A DNA stretch of 64,000 nucleotides from the NCBI RefSeq assembly GCF_004339095.1, contig NZ_SMGQ01000011.1:705646-769645 (forward strand). The letters run 5' to 3'. The DNA comes from Natranaerovirga hydrolytica. Its GTDB lineage: Bacteria > Bacillota > Clostridia > Lachnospirales > DSM-24629. Position numbers and translations under genes: made by a program. Below, in pieces: positions 40,128 through 50,426 of this stretch. Below the pieces are notes generated by a model. The model was not told where the DNA came from. It did not search any database and saw only the letters and a program-made list of their open reading frames with translations. Positions within the stretch are counted from its first letter, which is position 1. Every line of letters begins with the position of its first letter.

Positions 40128-41720
40128 TTATATATAAGCCTTTATTTTATTTTCTAAATCTCTTAATAATTTAACTTCAATTGAATCAATTAATGCGATT
40201 AAACTTGCCTCTATAATGTCTGATGATACGCCTACTGTTGACCAAATGTCTTTGCCATCAGATGATGTAATTAACACCCTAACTTTTGCAGCCGTCGCAC
40301 TTTTTGAATCCAGCACTCTTACTTTATAATCTGTTAAATGAACCTCTTGTAAACTGGGATAAAAAACTTCTAATGCTTTTCTTAAAGCCGAGTCTAACGC
40401 ATGGACTGGCCCATCACCTTCTGCTGCTGTCAACTCTTCTGTTCCGTCAACATTAACTTTCACCATTGCATAGGAACTAAAAATAGAATCTTTTGCAGGT
40501 TGTTCTCCAATGATTTTAAAGTTTTCTAATTCAAAAAAGGATTTGTATTTACCCAGTTGTTTTCTTATAATCAATTCAAAAGTGCTTTCTGCCCCTTCAA
40601 ATTGATACCCTTCATGCTCTAGTTCTTTTAATCGATCTACAATTTGTTTTGCTTCATCCGATTCTTTTGTAATCTCTGGTGCTATTTTATGAATCTTTTT
40701 CATTATGGTACTTCTACCAGCAACTTCGGACATTAAAAACCTTCTTGCATTCCCTACTATTTCTGGATTGATATGCTCAAATGAATGGGATGCTTTATTA
40801 ACACCATCTATATGCATACCTCCTTTGTGGGTAAATGCACTTCTTCCAACAAAAGGTTCTTTTTCACTCAATGTTATATTTGCAATTTCTGCTATTAACA
40901 TTGCTGTTGAAGTTAAGTGTTCCATATATTCCTCTGGTATACAATCATAACCTTTTTTAAGTTGAAGGTTGGCAATAATAGTGCTCAGGTTGGCATTACC
41001 ACATCTTTCACCAAAACCAATATAGGTTCCTTGGACGTGTCTTGCGCCTGCTTCTACTGCCATAATTGAATTAGCAACTGCCATTCCACTATCATTATGT
41101 GCATGGATACCAACTTTAATTTCTGGCAAAACTTTAGCCACTTCTTTGGTCATTTCATAGACTTCTAGTGGCATTGTACCACCATTGGTATCACATAAAA
41201 CAAGACAATCTGCTCCGCCTTCTTTTGCAGCTTTTAGTGATGCTAAGGCATATTCTTTATTGGATTTAAAACCATCAAAAAAATGTTCTGCATCAAAAAA
41301 GACTTCTTTACCTTTTTCCTTAAAAAAAGCTACGGTTTCTTTTATCATATTAAGATTCTCATCTAAAGTTGTTTGTATAATATCAGTAACATGAAAATCC
41401 CAACTTTTACCAAATATTGCTACCCCTTGTGTATCTGCTTCTAATAAAGATTGTACATTGGCATCATCCGTTACTTTTATATTTCTTCTTCTAGTGCTTC
41501 CAAAAGCTGTCAACTTTGAATGATTGAGTTGGATTTGTTTTACTTCTTTAAAAAACTCAAGGTCTTTAGGATTGGAGCCTGGATTTCCTGCTTCAATATA
41601 TTCTATACCCATCTCATCCATTGCTTTTACCACTTTTAATTTGTCTTCAACAGAAAATGATATTCCTTCTGCTTGCGCACCATCTCTTAGAGTTGAATCA
41701 AATATTTCCACCCTCGACAT
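40128..41720 (-). CDS. cimA: (R)-citramalate synthase
   Basis: Condenses pyruvate with acetyl-CoA to citramalate, giving a threonine-independent route to 2-oxobutyrate and isoleucine. The 530 residues begin with the HMGL-like TIM barrel motif [15 protein letters not shown]; metal-binding [13 protein letters not shown] and [11 protein letters not shown] follow. A long linker and a C-terminal LeuA-type allosteric dimer domain (about 400-520) suggest isoleucine feedback. CimA-type rather than LeuA-type is inferred from the DGAQAEG variant, length and pairing with a separate leuA. The start overlaps leuA by 23 bases, with GGAGG inside leuA. Confidence 0.92.
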   Translation of the reverse strand: MSRVEIFDSTLRDGAQAEGISFSVEDKLKVVKAMDEMGIEYIEAGNPGSNPKDLEFFKEVKQIQLNHSKLTAFGSTRRRNIKVTDDANVQSLLEADTQGVAIFGKSWDFHVTDIIQTTLDENLNMIKETVAFFKEKGKEVFFDAEHFFDGFKSNKEYALASLKAAKEGGADCLVLCDTNGGTMPLEVYEMTKEVAKVLPEIKVGIHAHNDSGMAVANSIMAVEAGARHVQGTYIGFGERCGNANLSTIIANLQLKKGYDCIPEEYMEHLTSTAMLIAEIANITLSEKEPFVGRSAFTHKGGMHIDGVNKASHSFEHINPEIVGNARRFLMSEVAGRSTIMKKIHKIAPEITKESDEAKQIVDRLKELEHEGYQFEGAESTFELIIRKQLGKYKSFFELENFKIIGEQPAKDSIFSSYAMVKVNVDGTEELTAAEGDGPVHALDSALRKALEVFYPSLQEVHLTDYKVRVLDSKSATAAKVRVLITSSDGKDIWSTVGVSSDIIEASLIALIDSIEVKLLRDLENKIKAYI

Positions 41721-43251
41721 CTTCTGTTGCCTCCTTTTCTCTTCTCATTGAAGCATCCAGCATTTTGTTAATGGCACCAATATAAGCTTTAATACTGGCT
41801 TCGATGATATCCGTACTTAATCCACTGCCTTTATAGATAATACCATCCTTTAATAGCTTAATAACAACGGATCCTTGGGCATCCTTACCTTCTGTTACGG
41901 ATTGGATTTTATAATCTTCTAAAGCAAAGTCAATGCCTACAATCTTATCAATTGCTTTAAAAGATGCATCTATTGGTCCATCACCTGTTGAAACTTCTTC
42001 AAAAGAACCTTCTTCTCTGGAAATTTTTACATTTGCCGTTGCCGTAATGCTATTACCACTATTAATGACAAAACGTTCAAAGGCATAAATTTCTGGTGTA
42101 TGAACTTGTTTTTCACCTGCTAATGCTTCTATATCTTTATCGGTCACTGTTTTCTTTTTGTCTGCTAATAGTTTAAAAGCTTTAAATGCATCATCAATTT
42201 CTTCTTTTGTTAATTGATAACCTAGGTTTATCAATCGATCTTCAAATGCATGTCTTCCTGAGTGTTTTCCTAATACCATTTTGTTTTCAGTCAAACCAAT
42301 GGACTCAGGTGTCATGATTTCATAAGTACTTTTATTTGCCAACATACCATGTTGATGTATACCCGATTCATGTGCAAATGCATTGGCACCTACAATGGCT
42401 TTATTAGCTTGAATTAATGAACCTGTAACAGATGTAATCAGACGACTTGTTGGATAAATTTCAGTTGTTTGTATACCTGTTTGTGCTTGATAAAAATCTT
42501 TTCTTGTTTCTAATGCCATTACAATTTCTTCTAATGCAGCATTTCCAGCCCGTTCACCTATGCCATTAATGGTGCATTCTATTTGAGTCGCACCTGCTCT
42601 TACTGCCGCTAATGAATTGGCAACACCTAATCCTAAGTCATTGTGACAATGTATTGAAATATCAGCTTTATGAATATTAGATACATTGTTTTTAATGTAT
42701 GTAATCATTTCATAAAACTCATCAGGCGTTGTATACCCTACTGTATCGGGTATATTAATAACATTTGCACCAGCATGAATCACACTTTCAAATACTTTAC
42801 ATAGAAAATCTTTATTTGATCTAGACGCGTCTTCAGCAGAAAATTCAACATTTGAACAATATTTGCTAGCGTATTTTACCATTTCTGTTGCTTGTTCTAA
42901 AACTTGCTCTGGGGTTTTTTTCAACTTGTATTGCATATGAATGTCAGAAGTCGCTAAAAATGTATGTATTCTAGGTGAATTTGCATTTTTAACAGCTTCC
43001 CAAGCTCTGTCAATATCTTTTGGAAGGGCTCTTGCTAAGCTTGCTACAGTAGAATTCTTTACTTTTTCAGCCACGGTCTTTACAGCTTCAAAGTCTCCTG
43101 GAGATGCAATAGCAAATCCTGCTTCCATTACATCTACGCCAAGCTTTTCTAATTGTAATGCCACCTGCACTTTTTCTTCTAAGTTCATACTACAACCAGG
43201 TGATTGTTCGCCATCTCTTAATGTTGTATCAAAAACTTTAATATGACGCAT
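41698..43251 (-). CDS. leuA: 2-isopropylmalate synthase
   Basis: First committed step of leucine synthesis, from 2-oxoisovalerate and acetyl-CoA. The 517 residues show VFDTTLRDGEQSPGCSMN, SIHCHNDLGLGVANSLAAV, NGIGERAGNAALEE and the HESGIHQHGML motif, all typical of LeuA. The C-terminal regulatory domain (about 395-505) suggests leucine feedback inhibition. Strong ribosome site; 62 bases after ilvC; overlaps cimA. Confidence 0.96.
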   Translation of the reverse strand: MRHIKVFDTTLRDGEQSPGCSMNLEEKVQVALQLEKLGVDVMEAGFAIASPGDFEAVKTVAEKVKNSTVASLARALPKDIDRAWEAVKNANSPRIHTFLATSDIHMQYKLKKTPEQVLEQATEMVKYASKYCSNVEFSAEDASRSNKDFLCKVFESVIHAGANVINIPDTVGYTTPDEFYEMITYIKNNVSNIHKADISIHCHNDLGLGVANSLAAVRAGATQIECTINGIGERAGNAALEEIVMALETRKDFYQAQTGIQTTEIYPTSRLITSVTGSLIQANKAIVGANAFAHESGIHQHGMLANKSTYEIMTPESIGLTENKMVLGKHSGRHAFEDRLINLGYQLTKEEIDDAFKAFKLLADKKKTVTDKDIEALAGEKQVHTPEIYAFERFVINSGNSITATANVKISREEGSFEEVSTGDGPIDASFKAIDKIVGIDFALEDYKIQSVTEGKDAQGSVVIKLLKDGIIYKGSGLSTDIIEASIKAYIGAINKMLDASMRREKEATEDVEGGNI

Positions 43252-43313
43252 CCATATACCTCCTTTTTACGTTTAGAAAGAAAAGAGGTCGGCCATATTA
43301 CCGACCACTCTAT

Positions 43314-44318
<1,005 letters not shown>

Positions 44319-44340
44319 CTAGTTTTTTTATATATTTATT

Positions 44341-44835
44341 TTAATTTTGTATTTCTTCATTACCTCTTTTAATACCTGTTAAGCCTGTTCTAACTGTTTC
44401 TTTTATGCCATATGGAGATAACAACTCTATTAATGCGTCTAATTTGCTTTGATCTCCAGTAATCTCGATTGTTAAAGATTCAGTAGCAACATCAATTATT
44501 TTTGCTCTAAATATGTCTGTTATACCTGTGATAGAAGCTCTGTTTTCTTCTGTTGCTTTAACTTTAATTAATGCTAATTCTCTATACACAGATTCTTCAC
44601 TTGGTAATTCCACTATTTTTTTAACATCTATTAATTTATTGAGTTGTTTTTTTATTTGCTCTAAGTTTTGGTCATCTCCACGAGCAACAATGGTCATCCT
44701 CGAAGTATCTGGATCTTGTGTTACGCCAACAGATAAGCTGTCTATATTGTATCCTCTTCTACTAAATAACCCTGCCACTCGACTTAAAACACCTGAGTGA
44801 TTCGCTACCAATACTGATAATACAAGCTTTTTCAT
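44341..44835 (-). CDS. ilvN: acetolactate synthase regulatory small subunit
   Basis: Regulatory partner of IlvB, conferring valine feedback inhibition. The 164 residues match the usual size. The N-terminal ACT domain begins VLSVLVANHSGVLSRVAGLFSRRGYNIDSL, split here by its conserved NHSGVL and RRGYNIDSLSVG parts. The C-terminal ALS_ss domain is about 80-160. It is the first gene after the T-box, while the catalytic subunit is the last gene of the operon. Some annotations use ilvH for this protein. Confidence 0.95.
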   Translation of the reverse strand: MKKLVLSVLVANHSGVLSRVAGLFSRRGYNIDSLSVGVTQDPDTSRMTIVARGDDQNLEQIKKQLNKLIDVKKIVELPSEESVYRELALIKVKATEENRASITGITDIFRAKIIDVATESLTIEITGDQSKLDALIELLSPYGIKETVRTGLTGIKRGNEEIQN

Positions 44836-44994
44836 CTAAGCACCTCCTTAACATCAATCAAGAAATCATTGAAACTTATCAACAAGCAATGTAGTTTTTA
44901 TAAACGCTATTACTTTATTATTAACTTACATTAAGTCTTTTGTAAAGCCTATAAAGGAAAAAACTTACCTAAGTTATTAATGAATTTTTATATA

Positions 44995-45035
44995 TAAAAA
45001 ACCTCGCCACTACAGTAAACTGTAGGGACGAGGCA
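44995..45035 (-). terminator. T-box-controlled terminator
   Basis: Minus-strand stem CCTCGTCCCTACAG / CTGTAGTGGCGAGG with a TTTA loop and TTTTTT after it. Its 5' part overlaps the antiterminator alternative, as expected for attenuation. ilvN starts about 160 bases downstream. Confidence 0.9.
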
Positions 45036-45255
45036 TATATTCCGCGCGTTACCACCCTAATTGCCTTATATAATATAATAAGACCTCTTATCTAGGTTCT
45101 ATCAAACCCTTGCCTATAACGGGGCATACCGTTAAACACTTACTATTATTCAGTGATACTGCTCCAGAGTGATTTAAAACTTTACTATTGTACTGATTCT
45201 CACCAACCATCAGCTCTCTTAAACACATCATAAAATTTCACGTCTCTATCATAGC
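44995..45255 (-). promoter_or_regulatory. T-box riboswitch in front of the branched-chain operon
   Basis: On the minus strand the order of a T-box is complete. Stem I has the AGAGAGCTGATGG / GGTGAGAATCAG region (about 45195-45220), then a specifier region. A linker follows, then the antiterminator sequence AGGGTGGTAACGCG (about 45045-45058) that pairs with uncharged tRNA CCA ends. Last is the terminator. The likely specifier codon is ATC (Ile) in AAATCACTCTGGAG near 45170, but the frame is a judgement. Uncharged tRNA should allow readthrough into ilvN onward. Confidence 0.9.
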
Positions 45256-45298
45256 ATTTATCTTATTTATTTAACTTCTGATAATTTCAACTGCTAGT

Positions 45299-45327
45299 AT
45301 TGTAGCAATATTCAAAGCGTTTGTCAA
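45299..45327 (-). promoter_or_regulatory. consensus promoter of the ilv-leu operon
   Basis: Minus-strand TTGACA (45322-45327), 17-base spacer, TACAAT (45299-45304). It is the best -35 match in the window and places the start about 40 bases before T-box stem I. Confidence 0.85.
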
Positions 45328-45400
45328 CCTATTTTACCACATTAATTCGCAAAACTTTTATATGTTTTACTAATATATATATTAGCTCTAAGATAAAAAT

Positions 45401-45470
45401 ATACTTCACAATCTTACTTGCAAGGATTTGGAGTATGCACTTGATTGATACATCTAAAAGTCAAGTGCAA
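45401..45470 (+). repeat. structured intergenic repeat, degenerate copy
   Basis: AATCTTACTTGCAAGGATTT and the following GGAGTATGCACTTGATTGATA align with the argG-leader core (AAACTTACTCGTAAGGATTT, GGAGATGACACTTTCATTGATA). The outer stem is ATACT/AGTAT here, and a second hairpin GCACTTG/CAAGTGC follows (45437-45468). It lies between the ilv promoter and the next gene, pointing away from both. Confidence 0.5.
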
Positions 45471-45531
45471 ACGGTTGCTATTTATTATACGTTCTTATAT
45501 AAAAACATACACTTAATATCTTCTTGCTCAT

Positions 45532-46101
45532 TTAATCAATATACTCTATATTTGCTTTTTCCATTTCATTTCTGACAAAATCATTCCAAATAACTTCTTT
45601 TTCTTTTCTTAATTCAGAACTCATAGGACCATTCATTAATATACTTTCATTAGACAACACTTCTTTTCTTAATTCGCCTAAGGACAATAGAGTTTTATAA
45701 TCTTCCCACATCATTTCCCAATACGCATCATCACTTATATCCCATTCTTGTAAGTAAGATGTATGAAAATCATATATTTCTTCGTCTTCTTGTATGACAA
45801 TTTTGGCTTCTTTTATATAATCATCTACCACATCATCTGAAACCTCTATTTGCATTTTTCGAGCCACCTGTTCTAACACTTTGTGTTCAATAACTCTATC
45901 TAATAGTTCCTTCTCTGAAATAGAACTTCCATTGATTTCATAAGTTTCTTTCATATTATCTATGGTATGTTTCTCAATAGGCTCACCATTGACTGTGGCA
46001 ATAATTATTTCATCATTGAGATGTCCCATTAGATTAATTGAACCCCATACAAGAATGCATAAAATTGTTATAATAAAAACATTAAATTTAGTCTTTTTCA
46101 T
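45532..46101 (-). CDS. membrane-anchored SurA/PrsA N-terminal-like protein
   Basis: A 189-residue protein started at the ATG at 46101, six bases after GGGGAG; two upstream in-frame ATGs lack a site. An N-terminal anchor or signal is at about 8-28. A SurA_N/PrsA-like helical chaperone domain follows with IATVNGEPIEKHTIDNM, then a long acidic helical region with many Trp/Glu and VIEHKVLEQVARKMQIEV. No parvulin (PPIase) domain follows, so it would be a chaperone-like fragment or a short family. Downstream partner unknown; it lies in a decaying region but looks intact. Confidence 0.7.
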   Translation of the reverse strand: MKKTKFNVFIITILCILVWGSINLMGHLNDEIIIATVNGEPIEKHTIDNMKETYEINGSSISEKELLDRVIEHKVLEQVARKMQIEVSDDVVDDYIKEAKIVIQEDEEIYDFHTSYLQEWDISDDAYWEMMWEDYKTLLSLGELRKEVLSNESILMNGPMSSELRKEKEVIWNDFVRNEMEKANIEYID

Positions 46102-46134
46102 TATTATCTCCCCTGACATCATTAAGTAATACTT

Positions 46135-46423
46135 TTATTTTTTAAAGGCTTTTAACGTTCCTCTCCCTACAAAATATTCAGCACCTGAAAATAGCTGTAC
46201 AGATTCTTTAGTCTGACTTACTTATGACAGTACCAATTTCGGTACATTTATTACGATTGCGGCAATACCCATAAAGATTAATACCCAGCTCCATTCCTTA
46301 CCTTTTTTCTTAACATACAAACCACTCAACATCAACACGATCCCTATAAATAAATGGATAATCAAACTGAAAAACATCATACTACTAGTAACTCTTTAAA
46401 AACCAACCCCAACTTTCTTTCAT
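46135..46423 (-). pseudogene. decayed small membrane protein gene
   Basis: An ATG at 46423 with GAAGGAG upstream reads MKESWGWFLKSY and stops. One frame over, 46380..46222 encodes 52 residues with two hydrophobic helices (start MMFFSLIIHLF, end VPKLVLS) and a basic KKKGKEW loop. After that TAA the same frame continues for 28 sense codons (VSQTKESVQLFSGAEYF...) to a TAA at 46135. This pattern fits one small gene broken by a frameshift and a nonsense codon. Alternatively the 52-residue part alone is a real small membrane protein, although its own ribosome site is weak. Confidence 0.5.
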
Positions 46424-46459
46424 TTCTCCTTCACCCTTTTTTATTTAATTTCTCCTATT

Positions 46460-46540
46460 AACCTGCCCAGTGCAGCTCCAAACCTAGTAGCTACACAGGT
46501 TATCAATGAAAGTATTAATTTTAAACCCTTGCTATATTCT
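46460..46540 (-). repeat. structured intergenic repeat, minus-strand copy
   Basis: On the minus strand TACTTTCATTGATAACCTGT then GTAGCTACT match copy 2 of the argG leader closely. AACCTG/CAGGTT closes the second hairpin, and TGTAGCT/AGCTGCA replaces TGTAGCT/AGCTACA with a tolerated G-T change. The first module is degenerate (GCAAGGGTTT for GTAAGGATTT). Confidence 0.6.
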
Positions 46541-46587
46541 TATTGACTTTTTCTAGCTGGTCTAAAAGAATATTGTCTTTGTAACAT
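46540..46587 (-). CDS. possible 15-residue ORF after the lipoprotein gene
   Basis: ATG at 46587 follows AGGAGA (part of the lipoprotein's last codons) and reads MLQRQYSFRPARKSQ before TAA. It is basic and has a proper ribosome site and tight spacing. The end overlaps a repeat copy, so it may be fortuitous. Confidence 0.2.
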   Translation of the reverse strand: MLQRQYSFRPARKSQ

Positions 46588-46593
46588 TACAAT

Positions 46594-47364
46594 TCATCTC
46601 CTGTTAATAGGACATTCTTGTATAATCCGATCTTCTATTATATCAATTAATGCAAACTTATAATAGCCTAAATCAAAGCCATTCTCTATTGGCATTAATA
46701 CTCCAATGGTTTTTTCATCTATCCACACAAAGTTATTCATTAAAATGCCCTGATCTTCTAAAACCGTTAATTCGTGTAAAATTTCTTCTCCTTCATATAC
46801 AATAAAGCTACTGCTTTCAAATATATATTGAATGTCATATTCTACTCTTTCAAAATAAGGTTCATTAATATTGCTTGTAAATATGTTTTCAAGTTCAAAT
46901 TCACTTCTAATATCTTCTGGTATGTCTTCTATTTTAAATTCTTCTACAGCATATGCCAAGAAAACCACCTCTTCATTTTTAAAATCTATAAAAAATATGT
47001 TAGCAGGTTCATTTTCTTCGTCATATAATGTAGACTTAATAGCATAATTGCCACTTTTACTTAGGTTCGTTATTGTATCCCAAAAACCGTCCTCAAATTT
47101 TAATGCTCGATCTATTTTATTCGTATTAATATCATATCTAAGCCAATAGCTTCCAAACCTAGCATCTATATATGATTCTACAGGATAAACAATAGACCAT
47201 CCATGTGATCCAAATACTGCACCTTGTAATTCTTGTTTTGCATCTTCTATTTTTAGAAAAACTGGTTTATTAACATTTAAATAGTCACCTTTATCGACAT
47301 TATCACAAGAAACTAATGATATACTTAATAAAATTAAAGTAATATATATAAGAAAATTTTTCAT
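46594..47364 (-). CDS. lipoprotein of unknown function
   Basis: A 256-residue protein with a lipoprotein signal peptide ending LVSCD (Cys about 20; Asp after Cys). The mature part is acidic and beta-strand-like, with repeated FFIDFKNEEVVF and TIGVLMPIENGFDLGYYKFALI stretches that resemble beta-propeller or WD-like solute-sensing lipoproteins. I do not recognise a named family. It stands at the border of an IS110 remnant, with no partner gene. Confidence 0.65.
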   Translation of the reverse strand: MKNFLIYITLILLSISLVSCDNVDKGDYLNVNKPVFLKIEDAKQELQGAVFGSHGWSIVYPVESYIDARFGSYWLRYDINTNKIDRALKFEDGFWDTITNLSKSGNYAIKSTLYDEENEPANIFFIDFKNEEVVFLAYAVEEFKIEDIPEDIRSEFELENIFTSNINEPYFERVEYDIQYIFESSSFIVYEGEEILHELTVLEDQGILMNNFVWIDEKTIGVLMPIENGFDLGYYKFALIDIIEDRIIQECPINRR

Positions 47365-47399
47365 CTTTTTCTACATTCCTTTCGCTTCGCTCAAGGCGC

Positions 47400-47655
47400 A
47401 AACAAGTTATGAAAAAATGTTGTGCCTATCCTTATTTTATAATTCTTATATGGAATAGCTATACACTACAGAGCACGGAGGGAGGAGTGGCGAATTTATT
47501 TGGACCCCGTATATTTATATGTACCGTCATCCTTTCAAACACAAACAAGTGGGACATTGAGCCCGGACTCTTATCATTGGTAATAAACCTTGTTTATTTT
47601 ATCGCAAGATGACAGTCAATGTTGCTATTCCTATTATATTAAGGTGGTGATACTT
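47400..47655 (+). ncRNA. IS110 left-end noncoding region, candidate bridge RNA
   Basis: About 250 noncoding bases precede the IS110 transposase start. They include a long G/C-richer part (about 47470-47600) unlike the flanking AT-rich DNA, for example GTGGGACATTGAGCCCGGAC. IS110-group elements are known to encode a guide (bridge) RNA in such a left-end region. Boundaries and fold were not determined, and the element is inactive. Confidence 0.3.
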
Positions 47656-48923
47656 ATGATGAGGCTTACTTACCTCATCTGTTGTGGCCTTGATGTCCAC
47701 AAAAATATTATCGTTGCAACCATCGTTACTACTGAAAAAATGGAATATCAGAGTACAATCAGAAATCTTTTTCTACCATCAACTCCAATATTCAAAAATT
47801 TCACGACTGTTAATTGAAAATGACTGTTATCATGTCTGTATGGAATCCACTGGCAAGTATTGGATTCCTATTTTAAATTACCTAGAGAATGACATTGAGA
47901 TATGTCTAACATACCCAAAGTATATCAAAACACTTAAATGCAAGAAAACTGACAAAAAGGATTCTAAATGGATTGCTGACCTCTACAAATATGATTTAGT
48001 CAGATGTTCTTTTATCCCACCAAAAGACTTCCGTCAGCTTCGTGAATTGGCACGATACCGTTTTAAACTAGTTTGTATGAAATCTTCAAAAAAAAACGTA
48101 TTCAAAACTGTATGACCATCTCCAATATTGGTATATCCAGCATCCTTTCTGAACCTTTTGGCAAAACTGCTACAGACATAATGTCCTACTTACTTAAAAA
48201 TACTTCGGATTCAATTGATGACAAAGCAGTCCGAAAACTTATCAAAAAAGAGCAACAGCCAAATCTGATGAAATCATTGAAGCTATCAAGGGTTATAATA
48301 TCGAAACCAATCAAGCAAAAAAACTGGAACTAGCCAGAGGTCATCTTGATCATCTGGATCATATGGTCACTCAAACTGAGGTTGAACTTTATGTCAGAAT
48401 CAAACCTTATTATGAATTTTTGAACTATATATCTTCACTTCCTGATGTAACTCAACTCAATGCTACCATAATCCTTGCCGATATTGGTGTAAATATTAAT
48501 ATCTTTGATGATGCAAAACATCTTTGTTCCTGGTGTGGATTATCTCCTTCCAACAATGAATCTGACGGGGAAAATAAATCTGTACGTATTACAAAAGTCG
48601 GCGCTTATCTAAAACTAATGATTGTTCAATGTGCTCTTGCCGCAATTAAGAATAAAAAACAGCCTTATTTTGCAATCAAATACTGTTGCATAAAAAAACG
48701 ACGTGGTCACAAAAAAGCAATAATCGCAATAGCAAGGATGATGATGGTTTCTACCTATCACATAATTTATAAAAAACAACCTTTTAACCTAACTGATTAT
48801 GAGGAACTGTTGGACCCTCATTACCAAAATCCAAAAGTTGTACTTAATGATGCAAAAGTTTTTGTTTACCCTGAAGCTCAAGGCTTCGATACTTCATTAT
48901 TAGTGAAATGCAACGATAACTAA
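47656..48923 (+). pseudogene. IS110-family transposase, broken by several frameshifts
   Basis: The pieces form one DEDD recombinase of the IS110 family. The start is CGLDVHKNIIVATIV, then FSTINSNIQKFHD, VCMESTGKYWIPIL and LKCKKTDKKDSKWIADLYKYD. Next come CMTISNIGISSIL and DEIIEAIKGYNIETNQAKKLE. The C-terminal transposase_20 part is LPDVTQLNATIILADIGVN, CSWCGLSPSNN and ARMMMVSTYHIIYKK, with the conserved Ser region. At least four frame changes are needed, near 47762, 47812, 48092 (an A run) and 48248. The gene is therefore dead. The ribosome site AAGGTGG precedes the ATG. Confidence 0.9.
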
Positions 48924-49134
48924 TAATGCTTTCTTAATACTTAAAAAACAGGGGTTTTATAGAACCCTTAGTTAAAGTCGCCTTGAAATCCACTTTATTT
49001 TTCACTCTTACAGCTCCCTATTTTTATAATTTAGACGCTTATTTATTAATATTTCATTACTACTAAAAATATTTTATAAAACTCTAATTACTACTCTACA
49101 TAAATATTACCTCTCGTTTAAGGCTGATTAATTT

Positions 49135-50343
49135 TTAAAAATAATTACCTAATAGTCTTATAACTCTTTTGGGTTCTCCTGGGTATCTTTCCGATGCCCT
49201 TATATTGTCATCAAAAAAGTTTACTCCCGATCTCCCTGTTATTAATGCATCTCTAGTACCACTCGGCATACCAACAAACCACGCATGACCCGTTATTACA
49301 GCTGAATGCCTCCAGTTATTGATTCTACTTGAATAAAATTGTATCAAATCTCCTGTTTGATATGGCATATTATTTTGAGAAACAAAAGTATATGCAAAAG
49401 ACTCACCAATAGGCCCTCTAGTAACATTTTTTCTTGTAATAAAAGTATGAAAATTAGGAACACCAGCCCAAGAGTAACTTCTTTGGCTTAAATTAACGTA
49501 GTACCAACCAGTAGATGGGGTATTATTGTTATAAACGCTTGCTCCACCAGCTAACAAAGCATGAGAAACAAAATTTGTACAATCCCAAGCTTCTGGTATT
49601 TGTGAAAAGTCATAGTAAAAAACACCACTTCCACCGCTTTGTGGGTTAACTTTATTATAATTATTTCTTGCCCAAGTCACAATATTACTTCTATTAAGTG
49701 GAAATGCTGGAGGATTTGATGTAAGTTCATATGAATGTTGATATATTTCATCAGATTGAATCATCTTATCATATTCATTATCTATTTGTTCAATAAGGTC
49801 GTTAACTCTACTTTCTAAATTTGAAAAGGCTGTTATCTTTTGATTATTATTTTTTATATTTAATTTAACATCGTATTCATACCCCTTCATAAATACATCA
49901 TAATAATCTAAAGCTACATAAATGTTTTCAACTTTATTATCATTATTAACAATAATTTCAATTTCCTCTCCATATGAAGAGTCAAACTTCGCACCGTCAT
50001 ATCTAAATTTTACTACAACTGCATATCTGTAATATGTTTTGTCTCCCATTTGATTTTTTTCCAACAACTCCGTATTTACACTATAATTTGTCTTGTATGA
50101 GCTAATCTTTTCCTTAATATGTTCATTTACTTTAATTTTTCCCTCTGCATAAGCATACACTTCATCATTTGAAAAATCTTGCTTTGCTATACTTTCATTA
50201 AATATATCCTTTGATTGATAATATTGCACAATAAATTTTTCTATATCAAAATCATAATTCCTTTTTTCAATTGCTCCAAGACTTATAGAATTAATTATCA
50301 ATATTATTACCATAGCTGACATAAATAAGTGTTTTTTTTTCAT
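49135..50343 (-). CDS. secreted amidase-domain protein (Amidase_6)
   Basis: Exported protein of 402 residues with an N-terminal signal peptide (about 1-25, MKKKHLFMSAMVIILIIN). The N-terminal half is a variable, Asn/Lys-rich beta region of unknown fold. The C-terminal about 170 residues match the putative amidase domain (Pfam Amidase_6): the nucleophile Cys in EAWDCTNFVSHALLAGG, TPSTGWYYVN, GDLIQFYS and the His in WRHSAVITG. It is an NlpC/P60-like papain fold by family knowledge, probably acting on peptides or wall. Isolated gene; a weak GGAGAAAA site precedes the ATG. Confidence 0.85.
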   Translation of the reverse strand: MKKKHLFMSAMVIILIINSISLGAIEKRNYDFDIEKFIVQYYQSKDIFNESIAKQDFSNDEVYAYAEGKIKVNEHIKEKISSYKTNYSVNTELLEKNQMGDKTYYRYAVVVKFRYDGAKFDSSYGEEIEIIVNNDNKVENIYVALDYYDVFMKGYEYDVKLNIKNNNQKITAFSNLESRVNDLIEQIDNEYDKMIQSDEIYQHSYELTSNPPAFPLNRSNIVTWARNNYNKVNPQSGGSGVFYYDFSQIPEAWDCTNFVSHALLAGGASVYNNNTPSTGWYYVNLSQRSYSWAGVPNFHTFITRKNVTRGPIGESFAYTFVSQNNMPYQTGDLIQFYSSRINNWRHSAVITGHAWFVGMPSGTRDALITGRSGVNFFDDNIRASERYPGEPKRVIRLLGNYF

Positions 50344-50426
50344 AAATATTTTCTCCTTTATTCTAATTTTTATTATACGCAGAATTTTGTAATTAGAGTT
50401 TTATATAATATTTTTTTGTGACACTC

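Noticed and set aside
47409..47612. 67-codon plus-strand open frame at the IS110 left end
   Set aside because: No ribosome site, low-quality sequence, and it falls in the expected noncoding guide-RNA region.
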